From the NCBI GenBank assembly GCA_017553445.1, contig JAFZMD010000066.1, positions 1 to 41,708 on the forward strand: a stretch of DNA of 41,708 bases. The letters are read 5' to 3'. Shown here piece by piece: positions 1 through 13,000 of the stretch. Within the stretch, counting starts at the first letter, position 1; each line of letters begins with the position of its first letter. Made by a program: the position numbers and the translations under genes. Under the pieces are notes generated by a model, which saw nothing but the letters and a program-made list of their open reading frames with translations, made no database searches and was not told where the DNA came from. The DNA comes from Methanobrevibacter sp. Lineage in GTDB: Archaea > Methanobacteriota > Methanobacteria > Methanobacteriales > Methanobacteriaceae.

Positions 1-500
1 GTAGTGATTTGGCTGTTAGTGTTGCTTTGAGTGAGGCTGTTAACGATAAAGTTATTGTTAGTGTTGGTGGTAAGGATTATACTGTTAATTTGGTTGGCGG
101 TAAAGGTCAACTCACTGTTTCTGGTTTAGCAGCCAATACTTATGTTGTTTCTGCTAGTTATGCTGGTAATCAAAACTTGAGTTCTGCTAGTGCTACTAAG
201 TCTGTTAGTGTTAATAAGAAGTCTGCTTCTATTACTGTTGTTGCTAATGATGTTGTTTATGGTAGTGATTTGGCTGTTAGTGTTGCTTTGAGTGAGGCTG
301 TTAACGATAAAGTTATTGTTAGTGTTGGTGGTAAGGATTATACTGTTAATTTGGTTGGCGGTAAAGGTCAACTCACTGTTTCTGGTTTGGCTGGTGGTAG
401 TTATGTTGTTTCTGCCAGTTTTGCTGGTAATCAAAATTTGAGTTCTGCTAGTGCTAAAAAATCCGTTAATGTCAATAAGGCCAATTCCACTATCTCAGTC
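1..500 (+). repeat. Tandem Ig-domain DNA repeat, 261-bp period
   Basis: Bases 1-127 are identical to 262-388 by reading the two stretches side by side. The similarity continues with scattered changes to about base 480. The period is 87 codons, so copy-number change would keep the reading frame. The array probably continues to the left of the window. Confidence 0.9.
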
Positions 501-3500
501 AATGCTAAGGATATTTTAATAGGTGAAGTTGCAAACATTAACATTATTATGGGTGAAGATGAAACCGGTCAGTTAAAAGTTACTTTAAGCGATGATAAAG
601 GGGTCATAAGCACTACAACACTTAACATTGCATCCAAGAATATTTTGCTTCCAATTTCTGATTTGAAGGCTGGTGAATATGATGTTTTAGTAAGTTATGC
701 TGGAGATAATAACTACTTAGGAACTTCCAGTTCTGACTCATTTAAAGTCTCAAAAAGAAATCCAAAAATAATCCTCGATGCTCCAAACATTAAAGAAGGT
801 AAAGATGCAGTAATCACTGTTAATATTGCCAATGCAACAGGCAGTGTTGTTGTTAAAGTAAATGGTAATGAAAATACTTTATCTTTAGTAAATAATAAAG
901 CAGTTTTAACTTTATCTGGTTTGGCAATTGGATCATATGATGTAAGTGTAAGTTACGCAGGTAATGATATTTTATTGGCTGGCGTAAATACCACTACTTT
1001 TGAAGTGGAATATTATAAATACACTTATAAAGACTTGCAGGCTCTTATTGATGGAGCTTCCACTGGTAAAACCATTAATTTGGAAAGGGATTATGCATAT
1101 GACCAAAGCGTTGATAATAATGTAATAACCATAAATAAGGCAATTACTATTAATGGTAATGGTCATGTTGTAGATGCTCTTGGAAAAGCAGGAATATTTA
1201 AAATAACTGGAAATAATGTTGTTTTAGATGATTTGGTATTAATAAATGCTAATGCTGTTAAAGGAGCTGCCGTATTTATCGCAGGATCTGATGTGACTGT
1301 TCAAAATACGATACTTGAAAACAACACTGCTGAGAGCGGTGCCGGAATATATTCCGAAGGTTTAAAAACAAGCATCATCGGATCCACATTTACAAATAAT
1401 GTGGCCAATGTCGGTGCTGGTGCAGTTTTATATGGAGATGATGCAACAATATTCAAATCCAACTTCACATCCAACGAAGCAAATCTCGGTGCCGGAGCTG
1501 TCTCTTATGGTTTGAGAACAAATTGTACTGAATCAATCTTTAAAAACAACTCCGTTGTTATTGAAGACTTATTGTCTTCAAGTGATTTACTCAAATTATC
1601 ATTAGATGATTTGTTGAAAGCACAGACAAATAATGGTATTGGTGCAGGTTTAGTACTTTATGGTGACGATGCTATTGTTTCTGATTCACAATTCATTGGA
1701 AATGATGCAAAAGAAGGTGCAGGTCTTGTTGTGGGAGCAAATAATTGTATTGTGTCTGGTTCTGTATTTGAAGATAACACTGCTGACAGCGGTGCCGGTG
1801 TTGTCATTACTGGTGAAAATGCTAGCGTCTTATATTCAACATTTACAAATAACAATGCTGAAGAAGGTGCGGGTCTTGTAATTAACGGTACCAATACAAC
1901 GGTTTCAGAATCTGAATTCAATAAAAACAGTGCTAAAGAAGGTGCAGGTATCCTCGTTCAAGCTAAAAATACGACCGTAACTAACTCTTCATTCGAACAG
2001 AACACTGCAGAAATAGGTACGGCCATACTGGTTGAAGAAGAGGCATCACTTATCATTGAAGAGAACGATGTTTCAGATAAACCTTTAACTGTCGCATATA
2101 TCTCTAGTTTGGAGATTATTGTTGATTCGGTTGAAGTTAATGAGGATGTAACCATTAAAGTTGTTGTAAAATCAGCATCCATTTATCCAATTTCCGGTAC
2201 TGTTACAATTAAATTTGCCAATGAGGAGTATAAAGTTAAAGTTGAAAATAATTCTGCAATTAAAGTGATTTCAGGATTGCCTGCTGGTGTATATGATGTT
2301 TCAGCCAAATATTCTGGAGATGTAAATCACACCTCCAGTTCAGCTGCCGGAAACTTCACTGTTTCAAAAATTTCAAATGTGAACATTACAAGTGAAATTG
2401 ATGGAGCATACAGCGGTGAACGTTCAAATATAACCTTTAACTTACCGGAGGATGCAACTGGAACTGTTACAGCTACTGTTAATGGTAAAAAATACAATGC
2501 TCCAGTAACTAATGGTTCAGCTACCATTACTCTGGACAAATTGCCTGTTGGTGATTATAAAGTAGATATGCAGTATTCTGGTGATGATAAATATGCAAGC
2601 GTTAAATATACTACAGATATTGCTATAGAGTCATCTATCGTTATCAATGCACCTGATTTAGTCAAATATTATAAAGGACCTGAACGTTTTGTTGTTACTG
2701 TAACTGACTATAAAGGCAATGTCATTTCTGGCGAAAATGTTACCATTAACCTCAATGGAAAAGATTACATTAGAACCACTGATGATAAAGGTGTCGCTTC
2801 AATGGCCATTAATTTAAACAGTGGAAAATATAATGTAACTGTTAAATATGGTGATTGTAGTGTTAATTCAACCATTACAGTAAAATCTACCGTTAGCGGA
2901 CAAAATGTTACTAAAATGTTTAGAAACGGCACTCAATACTATGCTACTTTCATTGATACAAATGGAAATACATTAGCAAACAATACTGAAGTCGAGTTTA
3001 ACATTAATGGAGTTTTCTATAAACGATACACTAATGAAAAAGGTGTAGCTCGTATGAACATTAATTTAAACCCTGGTGAGTATATTATCACTGCTAAAAA
3101 CCCTAAATCTGGTGAAATGTATACAAACATCATTACTGTGTTATCTACAATTGTTGAAAACAATGATTTAACCAAGTACTATAAGAATGCTTCCCAGTAT
3201 TCACTTAAACTACTTGACGCTCAAGGTAATCCTGTAGGTGCTGGTGTAGAGGTTAAATTAAACATTAATGGTGTATTTTACACAAGATCATCAAATGCTT
3301 CTGGTTATGTTAATATGAATATTAACTTAGTGCCGGGAACTTATACCATTACTGCAGAATATAATGGTTTAAGAGCATCAAACACTATTAAAGTCTTGCC
3401 TGTAATCGAGACTAAGGATTTATCCATGAAATATAAGGATGGATCTAAGTTTGAAGCTAAGATTTTGGATGGTCAGGGTAAACCTTATGCCGGTCAGGAG

Positions 3501-3653
3501 GTAACATTCAACATTAATGGTGTATTCTACAAAAGAACTACTGGTGAAGATGGTATTGCTCGCTTAAGCATTAATTTATTGGCGGGTAAATACATTATCA
3601 CCACTATGTACAATGGTTTAAATGCTGCAAACAAAGTTACTATTTCAAGTTAA
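1..3653 (+). CDS. Adhesin-like surface protein, 5'-truncated by the window
   Basis: The reading frame is open to base 1, so the true start and signal peptide lie outside the window. The visible 1217 codons hold four Ig-like repeats of about 85 aa (bases 1-1010), a right-handed parallel beta-helix of the NosD/Pmp type (about 1017-2090, recurrent 'GAG' and 'NNTAE' turns), two more Ig-like repeats (about 2105-2640), and four C-terminal repeats of about 84 aa (about 2640-3650) sharing a core 'NINGVFYKR'. The C-terminal repeats resemble Big_1-like modules of Methanobrevibacter adhesin-like proteins (family knowledge). There is no C-terminal transmembrane anchor, so retention would have to be through binding to the wall or to other proteins (inference). 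Bases 1-480 use GTT, GGT, AGT and GCT almost exclusively, unlike the rest of the gene. Probable role: cell-surface adhesion. The ligand is unknown. Confidence 0.85.
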   Translation, partial: SDLAVSVALSEAVNDKVIVSVGGKDYTVNLVGGKGQLTVSGLAANTYVVSASYAGNQNLSSASATKSVSVNKKSASITVVANDVVYGSDLAVSVALSEAVNDKVIVSVGGKDYTVNLVGGKGQLTVSGLAGGSYVVSASFAGNQNLSSASAKKSVNVNKANSTISVNAKDILIGEVANINIIMGEDETGQLKVTLSDDKGVISTTTLNIASKNILLPISDLKAGEYDVLVSYAGDNNYLGTSSSDSFKVSKRNPKIILDAPNIKEGKDAVITVNIANATGSVVVKVNGNENTLSLVNNKAVLTLSGLAIGSYDVSVSYAGNDILLAGVNTTTFEVEYYKYTYKDLQALIDGASTGKTINLERDYAYDQSVDNNVITINKAITINGNGHVVDALGKAGIFKITGNNVVLDDLVLINANAVKGAAVFIAGSDVTVQNTILENNTAESGAGIYSEGLKTSIIGSTFTNNVANVGAGAVLYGDDATIFKSNFTSNEANLGAGAVSYGLRTNCTESIFKNNSVVIEDLLSSSDLLKLSLDDLLKAQTNNGIGAGLVLYGDDAIVSDSQFIGNDAKEGAGLVVGANNCIVSGSVFEDNTADSGAGVVITGENASVLYSTFTNNNAEEGAGLVINGTNTTVSESEFNKNSAKEGAGILVQAKNTTVTNSSFEQNTAEIGTAILVEEEASLIIEENDVSDKPLTVAYISSLEIIVDSVEVNEDVTIKVVVKSASIYPISGTVTIKFANEEYKVKVENNSAIKVISGLPAGVYDVSAKYSGDVNHTSSSAAGNFTVSKISNVNITSEIDGAYSGERSNITFNLPEDATGTVTATVNGKKYNAPVTNGSATITLDKLPVGDYKVDMQYSGDDKYASVKYTTDIAIESSIVINAPDLVKYYKGPERFVVTVTDYKGNVISGENVTINLNGKDYIRTTDDKGVASMAINLNSGKYNVTVKYGDCSVNSTITVKSTVSGQNVTKMFRNGTQYYATFIDTNGNTLANNTEVEFNINGVFYKRYTNEKGVARMNINLNPGEYIITAKNPKSGEMYTNIITVLSTIVENNDLTKYYKNASQYSLKLLDAQGNPVGAGVEVKLNINGVFYTRSSNASGYVNMNINLVPGTYTITAEYNGLRASNTIKVLPVIETKDLSMKYKDGSKFEAKILDGQGKPYAGQEVTFNINGVFYKRTTGEDGIARLSINLLAGKYIITTMYNGLNAANKVTISS

Positions 3654-3690
3654 AGATTAATATCTTTAACTTATTCTTTTTTAATTTTAT
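3649..3690 (+). terminator. Palindromic terminator containing the stop codon
   Basis: GTTAAAGAT (3649-3657), a four-base loop TAAT, then ATCTTTAAC (3662-3670) form a perfect 9-bp stem followed by a T-rich tract. The TAA stop of the adhesin gene lies inside the left arm. Confidence 0.75.
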
Positions 3691-4017
3691 ATTGTCTGAT
3701 GCAATTTTTGCCTTAGAGGTTACTATTTCTTAAAGTTCTTTAAAAATTCAAATAATTGCTGATGTGGTTGATATTTTTCAATAATCAACAAATCAATTAA
3801 TTCAGTTTAATTTTTTTTAAAATAATAAATTGATTATTCATTTTTTTTTAAGATATTCAATCAAAATATAATTCTTTATCATTTTTTATCTATTCTACTT
3901 GTTTTTTAATAAAATATATATATTCACATTGATATACCTAAAAATGAATAGGAATTATCGCCTATAATTTCTATTTGTTTTCATTAATTGACTGGACCAG
4001 GGGGTGAAAATAGAAAA
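3691..4017 (+). promoter_or_regulatory. AT-rich spacer with TATA box for the giant DUF11 gene
   Basis: This spacer is strongly AT-rich and holds no credible gene. A TATA-like element lies at 3911-3924 (AAAATATATATATT), which would put transcription start near 3945. A strong Shine-Dalgarno GGGGGTGA lies at 4000-4007, ten bases before the ATG at 4018, and decides that start over an in-frame TTG at 3988. Confidence 0.5.
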
Positions 4018-7000
4018 ATGAAAGGCAAGACGTTTATTGTGATAATGGCTATATTTATTATTCTATGCTCATTTCAAGCTGCAAGTGCATTTGAAGACAA
4101 TAATTTAACTCAAAGTGATGTTTCAGCTGTTGAGGATGTTCAATTTACGGATACTGTAGTTGTCCAGGATGAATCCGCCAATCAATCGGTTGAAGTTCCG
4201 GACGTAGACAACGCTAAAATTGAAAAATCATCTGCTATAGGATCTGATGATTTGTTGCAGGTTAGTTCGGACGGTGAAAACATTTTGGAAGCAGTTCATA
4301 CTCCGGGAGTTTTTGTCTACACTGTTGATTATGACCCTCAGTATCAGGACGTTGATGAAGTGCCTCTTGAAAGGTTTTTCAAGGCGGTTTACTGGGGAAT
4401 TAGGGATTATGTCCAAAGCCATGGCAGTAAGCCTACCGAATGGGATGTTTTCTTATGCAACAAAACATTTACCGGAGGTTACGGCGATGCTGGTGTCGGC
4501 ACAATACAGACAGGTTATCTCTCTTCAGACGGCTCTCGTGTTCGCTATTTGACATTCAACGGTATGAATTATAACCCTTATGTTGCTTTAACCATACATC
4601 TCTATGGTGGATATGATAAGGATGATGGATTAACTTCAACTCTGGATTTGACAGATTATGGTGCAGATTGCGCAATTATAGATTTCAGTACTTCTGATTC
4701 TTCAATCACTGGAATCAATTTCAGGAATTTCGATGTAAATAAGCATGCAAACACTGTAAATCCTGACAGTGAAACCCCATTTGTTAAGTTGGGTGATGGA
4801 AGTAATCCGAGTTATATGCCTGAAGCATTAATCAAGGATTGCACCTTTGAAAACATCACGCTCAATCCAAAACAGCCGTTATACGCGGTTGGTGATGTTG
4901 GTGATTTGTATTACGATAATTATTATTATGACCAGGTATCTCTGGACAGGTTTTTCAAATTTGTCTTCTGGGGTGTCAGGGATAAAATCGCTAATCAAAT
5001 TAAAAACGGCAAAACCCCGACCTGCGAATGGAATGTATATTTATGTAACAATACATTCACCGGAGGATATGGGGAATTGGGTATCTCAACAATAAATACG
5101 GGATATACATCTTCGGATGATTATGTTCGTGCCCAGTATCTGACATTCAGAAATTTCTTCAAATACAATTATGGCATTGATTTAAATGTCACGGTTCATT
5201 TATATGGAGGATATGACCAGACCGACGGTTTGACATCAACTTTGGATTTAACAAATTACGGCGCTTCACATATCCTTATGGATTTAAGCGGAGGTTCTTC
5301 TTCACTCACCGGATTGAATATTATCAACTTCAACGCTTCAAAGCATGATTATGCTAGCTGGGAGGATTATTCAAAGCCGTTTATTTTCTTGGGTGATGAT
5401 AAAATCTCAAATTACCAGTCAAATATAATTAACTGTACTTTCCAAAATATTACGCTAAATCCTAAGCAGCCTATTGTCAGAATGGCATTCGTTGCCGGTC
5501 CTCAGGACAGCTCTAAGATTGTAAATTCAGGAGGTCTTGTTGAAGGCTGCAGGTTCTTGAACAATAGTGCATCTCAAATGATTGCAATCAGCGGTCCTGT
5601 AGATGATCTTAAGCATAATGATTGGGGTCCTATCTTTTACGGATTCAGGGCCAACAACAATGAATTCATTGGAAATGTCGGTAATCAGGAATTTAATTCA
5701 AATCTCAAGTCATTAGGTCTTTGTATTAAACTGTGGAACGAAGTGTTCAATGCAACTTTGGACAATAACCGCTTTATCAACAACACCAATGCAGTGCATG
5801 GTGCGGCTTATTGTATCATAGGTTTTAATGCAACAATAACTAATAACTACATTGAAGGAAACGAGGCAGTCTTCGGTGCGGGTATTGAAGCTCACAACGG
5901 TAATATTACTGTCAGCGATTCTGTCTTTGTAAATAATGCTGCAAAAGGAAATCATTCTCAACATCCGTTTAGGGATGGTAGTGGTGCAGCCATTGCACTT
6001 TTGGGATGCAACAACTACATTTACAACTGTACTTTTATAAATAACACTGCAGAAGGCCATGCCGGTGCAATAGATATTGTAGGTGATGACAAGACATTGC
6101 CTGACGGAACCGTTTACTATCTGGTTGCAGATAACACGGTGATTGAAAATTCAAAATTCTTTGATAATCTTGCACATGACTATGCCGGTGCGGTACACAT
6201 TAACGGTACAAATACAAGAATCGACAATTCCACTTTTGAAGGCAATAATGCTTCACATGCCGGTGCGGCTAAATTAATCGGTGAAAACGCAACTATAGTA
6301 AACTCTTCATTTAGCTATAACAACGCTATTCAGGGCGGTGCATGTTATGTTGAAGGCAATCACTCAAAAATTTTAATGTCCACATTTACTAATAACAATG
6401 CAACACGTGACTTATCCAATGTAAGGCCAGATTCTTCCAGGATAACTGCAGGTGGCGCAATATACTTTATCGGTAACTATGTAGACGTGATTGACTCAAT
6501 ATTTACTGAAAACAATGCAGACGGAGAGTATACTAATAGCAATGCTGAAGGTTTAGGCGGAGCCATTTACATTGCCGGCAAAAACCTAAATTTCTATAAT
6601 AATACTTTCACTGATAATGCGGCCGTATTGGGTGGTGGTGTATTTATTAAAGGAGAAAATGTTGCTGCCAGTCTAATGAACTTCACCGGAAACAAAGCTG
6701 TTCAGGGTGGAGCCTGTTATGATGAAGGTCAAAACATTGTCCTTACTAAAATCGTTGCCGCTTTCAATGAAGCTGTTCAGGGTGGTGCGGTATATGCCAA
6801 TAGTGATGAACTGACAATATCCGATTCCGAATTCAATTGCAATTATGCTGTTGAAGGAGGTGCATCTTATATTGCCGGTAAAAATAATCTAATCACGCAA
6901 TCCTACTTTAGCTTTAACAATGCAACTTATGATTTAAGATTAAACACAAAAGGCACTGATAAGAAAACCAAAGGAGGAGCCATATATCTTGGAGGTCCGA

Positions 7001-10000
7001 CAAACGTTATAGAAAATTCTAAATTCTATAACAACACTGCTGTTGCCACTAACGAATCAACTGAAATCATACAGACTACGCCGGGTCTTTTAGGTGCTTA
7101 CCTTGAAACCAATGGTGTTGATGATGACGGTTTGGGTGGAGCAATTTATGTTGGTGAAAATAACAACAGAATTAACTCAAATAGTTTCGATTATAATACG
7201 GCACGTAACGGATCTGCAATATATAATGACGCATCAGGCACATCATTCAATGATGACTCATTCGTTAAAAATCAGGCATGGTCATACATATTGGAAGTAA
7301 ATGCAACTCCGGAAAAATCATACTATGGAACTCCTGTTTCAATTAATGTTTACAACTATGTTGCCGGAGACAATATCCTAAACGCCATCTACAATGCTAA
7401 GGATGTTGGAGACGTTACATTCAACAATGTGGCTTATGTTATCAACGATGATGAATCCCAAATTGAAAGAACGCCTGCAAGTGACACACACCCTGTTTTA
7501 GGTGCTAGTGAAGGCAAATTATACCAGGATGCACGTGAAAGATATCAGCCTATTGTGGTTGAAATCTATGACGGTGATGGTGATGTCATTGAAAACAGAA
7601 CGGTTTTAACTGACTTGTACGGTAATTACACATTTGAACTTTTGGGTTTGGCTCCTGGAGATTACTCCATATTGGCTTACCATCCGGAAGATAGAAATTA
7701 CAAATGGATCATTACTCAAAACACTTTTGAAGTAATTCCGATTGTCAATCTTAGCGTCAATAAAGTCGTTGACTTTGATGATGCCATTGTTGGAGATATT
7801 GTTACATTTACAATTAAAGTTACTAACAATGGACCATGTAACGCTACAAAAGTAAGTATAAACGACACATTACCTGCTGGCCTAAGCTTAGTCGACGGCA
7901 ATCTAAATCATGTCGTTGATTTCATGGAAGTTAACGGAACATATGAGTTCACCGTTAAAGCCAAGACCCAAAGATTAGGCACATTCACTAATGAGGTAAG
8001 TGTCAACTGTTTCGAAAATGAAACCGTTAAAACTGACAATGCTACGGTTAAGGTCTTTGTGACTGATATTAAAATCAATAAGACTGCTGATGTGCATTCT
8101 GTTTTAGTTAATGATTTGGTTAACTTTACCATTGTTATCAGGGATCATGGCGGTCTCCGCGCTACTGGTGTAACGATTTATGATACTTTGGATGATGCCT
8201 TTGAGTTTGTCGCTGCTGGCGGCAATTATGCTAGAAACGGTCAGGATATCGTTTGGAATGTTGGTACTTTGGCTCCTGAGCAGACATATACTACTTGGCT
8301 TCAGGTCAGGGTTGTTAAAAATGGCACATTTGAGAATGTGGCTCTTGTAAACTGTACGGAAGAACCTACGCTTCAGGATGACAATGATTCTGTTGAAGCA
8401 AGATATGAGGTTGTCCTGGATATTGATAAGGTTGCTGACTTTGAGGACGCTATTGTTGGTGATTTGATTACGTTTACGATTACTGTTACTAATAATGGTC
8501 CATCTAACGCTACAAATGTTGTAATTGAAGATGTGCTGCCTGACGGTTTAACCTTTGTCGAAGGTAATTTAAGTCAAACTCTCAAGCTATTGGAGAGCGG
8601 TGATTCTTACACATTCACTGTTACGGCAAAGACTACTGCGCTAGGTAACTTCACAAATGTCGTATCCACCTACTGTGATGAGAACAGCACAGTTAAATCT
8701 GATAATGCTACCGTTGAAGTGTTTGTAACTGATTTAAGACTTAATAAGACTGCTGATGTGCATTCTGTTCTGGTCAATGATTTGGTTAACTTCACTGTTA
8801 CAGTTAGGGATCACGGTGGTCTTCGTGCTAATGATGTGAGGATTTATGATACTTTGGATGATGCCTTTGAGTTTGTTGCGGCCGGAGGTAACTACATTAG
8901 AAATGGTCAGAATATCGTTTGGAATGTTGGTGCTTTAGCTCCTGAGCAGACCTATAGTACTTGGGTTCAGGTCAGGGTTATTAAAAACGGCACATTTGTA
9001 AATGTGGCTCTTGCTAACTGTACGGAAGAGCCTTCTCTTAGACATCATAACGACACTGTTGAAGCAAGATACGATGTTGTCTTGGATATTACAAAAGATG
9101 TGGATTATGATGACACTATTGTTGGTGATTTGATCACTTTCACGATTACTGTTACTAATAATGGTTTGTCAAACGCTACAAATGTTGTTATTGAGGATGT
9201 CCTACCTGATGGCTTGGAGTTGGTTGACGGTAATTTAAGTCAAACTCTTGACATCTTGAAAGGAGGAGAATCTTACACATTCGCTGTTAAGGCCAGAACT
9301 ACTATGTTAGGTAACTTCACAAATGTCGTATCCACTTCCTGTGATGAGAACAGCACTGTCAAGTCAGATAATGCTACTGTCAGGGTATTTGTGACTGATA
9401 TTAAAATCAATAAGACTGCTGATGTGCATTCCGTTTTGGTTAATGATTTGGTTAACTTTACCATTGTTATCAGGGATCATGGTGGTCTTCGTGCTACTGA
9501 TGTGAGGATTTATGATACTTTGGATGATGCCTTTGAGTTTGTCGCTGCTGGAGGTAACTACGTCAAAGACGGTCAAAAGATTGTTTGGAATGTTGGTGCT
9601 TTAGCTCCTGAGCAGACCTATACTACTTGGGTTCAGGTTAGGGTTGTTAAAAATGGCACATTTGAGAATGTGGCTCTTGTAAACTGCAGTGAAGAACCTA
9701 CGCTTCAGGATGACAATGATTCTGTTGATGCAAAATATGATGTAGTTCTTGATATCACTAAAGTTGTGGATTATGATGATGCTATTGTTGGTGATTTAAT
9801 CACGTTTACGATTACTGTTACTAATAATGGTTTGTCTAATGCTACAAATGTTGTTATTGAGGATGTCCTACCTGACGGTTTAACCTTGGTTGAGGGTAAT
9901 TTAAGTCAAACTCTTGGTCTATTGAAAGGCGGTGAATCTTACATATTTACAGTTAAGGCTAAGACTACAATGTTAGGTAACTTCACAAATGTGGTGTCCA

Positions 10001-13000
10001 CTTCATGTTATGAAAACAGTACGGTTTTAACTGACAATGCTACTGTCAGGGTCTTTGTGACTGATATTAAGATTAATAAGACTGCTGATGTGCATTCTGT
10101 TTTAGTTAATGATTTGGTTAACTTTACCATTGTTATCAGGGATCATGGTGGTCTTCGTGCTACTGGTGTGAGGATTTATGATACTTTGGATGATGCGTTT
10201 GAGTTTGTCGCTGCTGGTGGTAACTACGTCAAAGACGGTCAAAGAATCGTTTGGAATGTTGGTGCTTTAGCTCCTGAAGAGACCTATACTACTTGGGTTC
10301 AAGTTAGAGTTGTTAAAAACGGCACATTTGAGAATGTGGCTCTTGTAAACTGCAGCGAAGAACCTACACTTCAGGATGACAACGATTCTGTTGATGCAAA
10401 ATATGATGTAGTTCTTGATATCACTAAGGTTGCTGACTTTGAGGACGCTATTGTTGGTGATTTAATCACGTTTACGATTACTGTTACTAATAATGGTTTG
10501 TCTAATGCTACTAATGTTGTTATTGAGGATTCATTGCCTGACGGTTTAACTTTGGTTGACGGTAATTTAAATCAGGTTGTTGATCTTTTAGCTCCTGGTG
10601 AGTCTTACACATTCGCTGTAAAAGCTAGAACCACTATGTTGGGTAATTTCACAAATGTTGTATCTACTTCCTGTTATGAAAATAGTACTGTCAAGTCAGA
10701 TAATGACACTGTCGAAGTGTTTGTAACCGATTTAAGACTTAATAAGACTGCTGATGTGCATTCTGTTTTAGTCAATGATTTGGTTAACTTCACTATCACT
10801 GTTAGAGACCACGGTGGTCTTCGTGCTACTGATGTGAGGATTTATGATACTTTGGATGATGCGTTTGAGTTTGTTGCGGCAGGAGGTAACTACGTCAAAG
10901 ATGGTCAAAGAATCGTTTGGAATGTTGGTATTTTAGCTCCTGAAGAGACCTATACTACTTGGGTTCAGGTCAGGGTTGTTAAAAACGGCACATTTGAGAA
11001 CGTAGTTCTTGCAAACTGTACTCAAGAGCCTTCTCTTAGACATCATAACGACACTGTTGAAGCCAGATATGATGTTGTCCTGGATATAACAAAAGATGTG
11101 GATTGTGATGATGCTATTGTTGGTGATTTAATCACTTTCACGATTACTGTTACTAATAATGGTTTGTCTAATGCTACTAATGTTGTTATTGAGGATTCAT
11201 TGCCTGACGGTTTAACTTTGGTTGACGGTAATTTAAATCAGGTTATTGATCTTTTAGCTCCTGGTGAGTCTTACACATTCGCTGTAAAAGCTAGAACCAC
11301 TATGTTGGGTAATTTCACAAATGTTGTATCTACTTCCTGTTATGAAAACAGTACGGTTTTAACTGACAATGCTACTGTCAGGGTCTTTGTGACTGATATT
11401 AAAATCAATAAGACTGCTGATGTGCATTCTGTTTTAGTTAATGATTTGGTTAACTTTACCATTGTTATCAGGGATCATGGTGGTCTTCGTGCTACTGATG
11501 TGAGGATTTATGATACTTTGGATGATGCGTTTGAGTTTGTCGCTGCTGGAGGTAACTACGTTAAAGACGGTCAAAAGATTGTTTGGAATGTTGGTAGTTT
11601 GGCTCCTGAAGAAACCTATACTACTTGGGTTCAAGTTAGGGTTATTAAAAACGGCACATTTGAGAATGTGGCTCTTGTAAACTGCAGTGAAGAACCTACG
11701 CTTCAGGATGACAACGATTCTGTTGAAGCAAAATACGATGTTGTCCTGGATATTACAAAAGATGTGGACTTTGAGGACGCTATTGTCGGTGATGAATTGG
11801 TTTTCACCATTACTGTTACTAACAACGGCAAATCCAATGCTACAAATGTTGTTATAAATGATGAATTGCCGGATGGTTTAACTTTAGTCGATGGTAATTT
11901 AAACCAGGTTATTGAAATTTTAACTCCTGGCGAATCTTACACATTTGCTGTAAAAGCTAAAACTACCGCATTAGGCACATTTACTAACGTTGTAACAGTA
12001 TCATGCTTTGAAAATAGCACTGTCAAATCAGATAATGCTACTGTTGAAGTATTTGTAACTGATTTAAGACTCAACAAAACTGCAGATGTGCATTCCGTAT
12101 TTGTCAATGATCTGGTTAACTTCACTATTACAGTTAGGGACCATGGCGGTCTTCGTGCTACTGATGTGAGGATTTATGATACTTTGGATGATGCGTTTGA
12201 ATTTGTTGCAGCTGGCGGAAACTACACTAGAGAAGGCCAGTATATCGTTTGGAATGTTGGTGCTTTGAATCCTGAAGAAACCTATACTACTTGGGTTCAG
12301 GTTAGGGTTGTTAAAAACGGTACATTTGAGAACATAGCTCTTGCAAACTGTACTCAGGAACCTTCCCTTAGACATCATAACGATACGGTTAAAGCACATT
12401 ATCCTTTAGAGTTATCAGTTATCAAGGTAGCTGTTGACAAAATTGTCTACAATGGTGATAAGGCAAGCTTTAAGATTACTGTTGAAAATGATGCAAATGC
12501 TGAAATTAACGGTATCTTTATTGATGAAATAATTCCTGAAGGATTAGTTTATGACTATTTCATCGGCTCTAATTGGACTAATGATGGAACTAAATTCTAT
12601 TATAATGCTCCTTTAGGTGTTGGTGAAAGTGTTGAATTAACAATTGTCGTAAAAACTACAAAATCAGGTAATTTCACAAATAAAGTTATTGCAGGCGCTT
12701 ATGATGTAGCAAATCATACTGCTGAAGATAACGTATTGGTTTACACTCCTAGCATCACTGTAATAGAGGATGTCGATAAAGCATCAGTTGCCGTAGGTGA
12801 AACAGTTGTATTTACTATAACTGTAATCAATACTGGTGATTGTACTCTTGGCGATGTCTTTGTTATTGATGAGCTTCCGGATTCATTAGAATTCATTAGT
12901 TTTAATGGGGACGGATGGACTAAAGAGGGTAACAGATACCTATACTCAGGCAGCCTGGCTGCTGGCGAAAGTATAAGCTTCACTATAGTATGCAATGCTA

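Noticed and set aside
126-434. 102-aa ORF on the - strand inside the adhesin repeat
   Set aside because: A shadow of the repetitive + strand gene; low-complexity Ser/Thr/Asn product and no start signal.
1-12402. CRISPR array, because of short-period repetition
   Set aside because: The repeats are in-frame protein domains (261 and 666 bp periods) without unique spacers.
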